Part shown: positions 5,735 through 6,231 of the stretch, one piece after another
How positions within the stretch are numbered: position 1 is the first letter of the stretch
Layout: every line of letters starts with the position of its first letter
Source of the DNA: Pseudomonadota bacterium
GTDB taxonomy: Bacteria; Pseudomonadota; Alphaproteobacteria; Rhodospirillales; 2-02-FULL-58-16
Length of the DNA stretch: 6,231 nucleotides
Assembly: GCA_022560215.1 (NCBI GenBank)
Contig: JADFTO010000160.1
Span: 1-6,231 of the forward strand
Direction: 5' to 3'
Notes under the pieces: model-generated
Told to the model about the DNA's origin: nothing
Databases searched by the model: none
What the model saw: the letters and a program-made list of their open reading frames with translations, nothing else
Position numbers and translations under genes: made by a program

Positions 5735-6231
5735 TCAGGGATGCCTGAATTCCCGGTAGGCGTCCTCGAAGCGCTCCATATTCCTTTCCGTATAGGCGAC
5801 GTAGTCGAAATCCAGGTCCGAATTGATCTCCGACGTCATGCTCCACATGGCCTCGCGCATGAGCGAGGCGCATTTCATGGCGCCGTAGCGGCGCCTCAGG
5901 CCGTCGTCGGGGGGAGAGCCGAAATAGGCCTCGAGCAGCCGGCGCTCGCTTTCCCAGTCGAAGCCGTTGTTGGAGGCCAGATTGGCGAGATCGAACAGGG
6001 GGCTGCCGAAACCGGCGTAGTCCCAGTCCACGATCCACAGGCGCTTCCCCGCATCGATGAAGTTGGCGGCCAGCAGGTCGTTGTGGCTGAACACGATTTG
6101 CACGGGCGCCACCAGCTTTTCCAGCTCATCGTTGATGGCCAGCAGGCGGGGCAGCTCCTTCACCATGCGGCTGTCCGCTTGCCTGAGGGTGGCGGCGTAA
6201 TCGCGCACCACGTGGAACACCCAGAACATCA
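5735..6231 (-). CDS. Choline-kinase-like / APH-family phosphotransferase (N-terminus outside window)
   Basis: The C-terminal 164 or so residues of a protein-kinase-fold small-molecule kinase. The catalytic loop is FSHNDLLAANFI, with the HxD pair His-Asn-Asp (codons at 6085-6077) and the metal-ligand Asn (6064-6062). The following IVDWDYAGFGSP carries the DFG-equivalent Asp (6028-6026), and PLFDLANLASN is the usual next helix. The DWDYAG form with this helix favours the choline/ethanolamine kinase (LicA-like) branch over antibiotic phosphotransferases. The frame is open to the right edge and the ATG at 6229 is probably internal: family members run about 300 residues, and the ATP-binding lobe is missing here. 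The gene lies 3 nt upstream of the FAD dehydrogenase in one transcription unit, which points to an amino-alcohol or methylated-amine substrate. Substrate is inference; the fold assignment is strong. Confidence 0.88.
   Translation of the reverse strand, partial: MFWVFHVVRDYAATLRQADSRMVKELPRLLAINDELEKLVAPVQIVFSHNDLLAANFIDAGKRLWIVDWDYAGFGSPLFDLANLASNNGFDWESERRLLEAYFGSPPDDGLRRRYGAMKCASLMREAMWSMTSEINSDLDFDYVAYTERNMERFEDAYREFRHP

Noticed and set aside
6062..6085. Possible aminoglycoside-resistance gene, because of the APH-type catalytic loop.
   Set aside because: The catalytic loop is common to the whole fold. The DWDYAG form and the partnership with an amine dehydrogenase fit a choline-kinase-like metabolic enzyme better, and the N-terminal lobe is not visible.

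Overview
The window is high-GC bacterial DNA. It looks like an alphaproteobacterium, and a Rhodospirillales-type organism is my best guess. The reasons are the uniform GC-rich third positions, a CbiG-CobJ fusion beside CobM, a PilZ protein and a sarcosine/dimethylglycine-dehydrogenase-family enzyme. The taxonomic call is inference from gene content, not a database match. About 97% of the window is coding.

Positions 1-2737 (plus strand) are the end of a cobalamin (vitamin B12) corrin-ring operon. First comes the 3' part of a cbiG-cobJ fusion (cobalt-precorrin-5A hydrolase joined to precorrin-3B C17-methyltransferase), cut by the window's left edge. Next is a small gene for an exported lysine-rich protein with three PPGLA repeats, resembling the RcnB/CigR group of periplasmic proteins. 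Then comes cobM (precorrin-4 C11-methyltransferase). The small gene lies tightly between two B12 enzymes: 27 nt after the first stop and 10 nt before the next start. This is the most unusual feature of the layout. A perfect 16-bp palindrome overlaps the cbiG-cobJ stop codon.

Positions 2738-3157 hold a short spacer with a possible promoter and a single-domain PilZ (cyclic-di-GMP receptor type) gene on the plus strand. Positions 3158-3292 are the gap between convergent genes. Most of it is inverted repeats in series, led by a perfect 10-bp stem at 3178-3210 that has no T-tract.

Positions 3293-6231 (minus strand) carry a two-gene unit transcribed leftward. A choline-kinase-like/APH-family phosphotransferase, whose N-terminus lies beyond the right edge, is followed after 3 nt by an 812-residue FAD oxidoreductase fused to a glycine-cleavage T-protein-like folate domain. 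The likely theme is metabolism of a methylated amine or amino alcohol, with one-carbon transfer to tetrahydrofolate. The exact substrate cannot be read from the sequence.

I did not find a clear, wholly new system. The candidates worth checking are the exported RcnB/CigR-like gene inside the B12 operon, the structured convergent gap, and the phosphotransferase/dehydrogenase pair.
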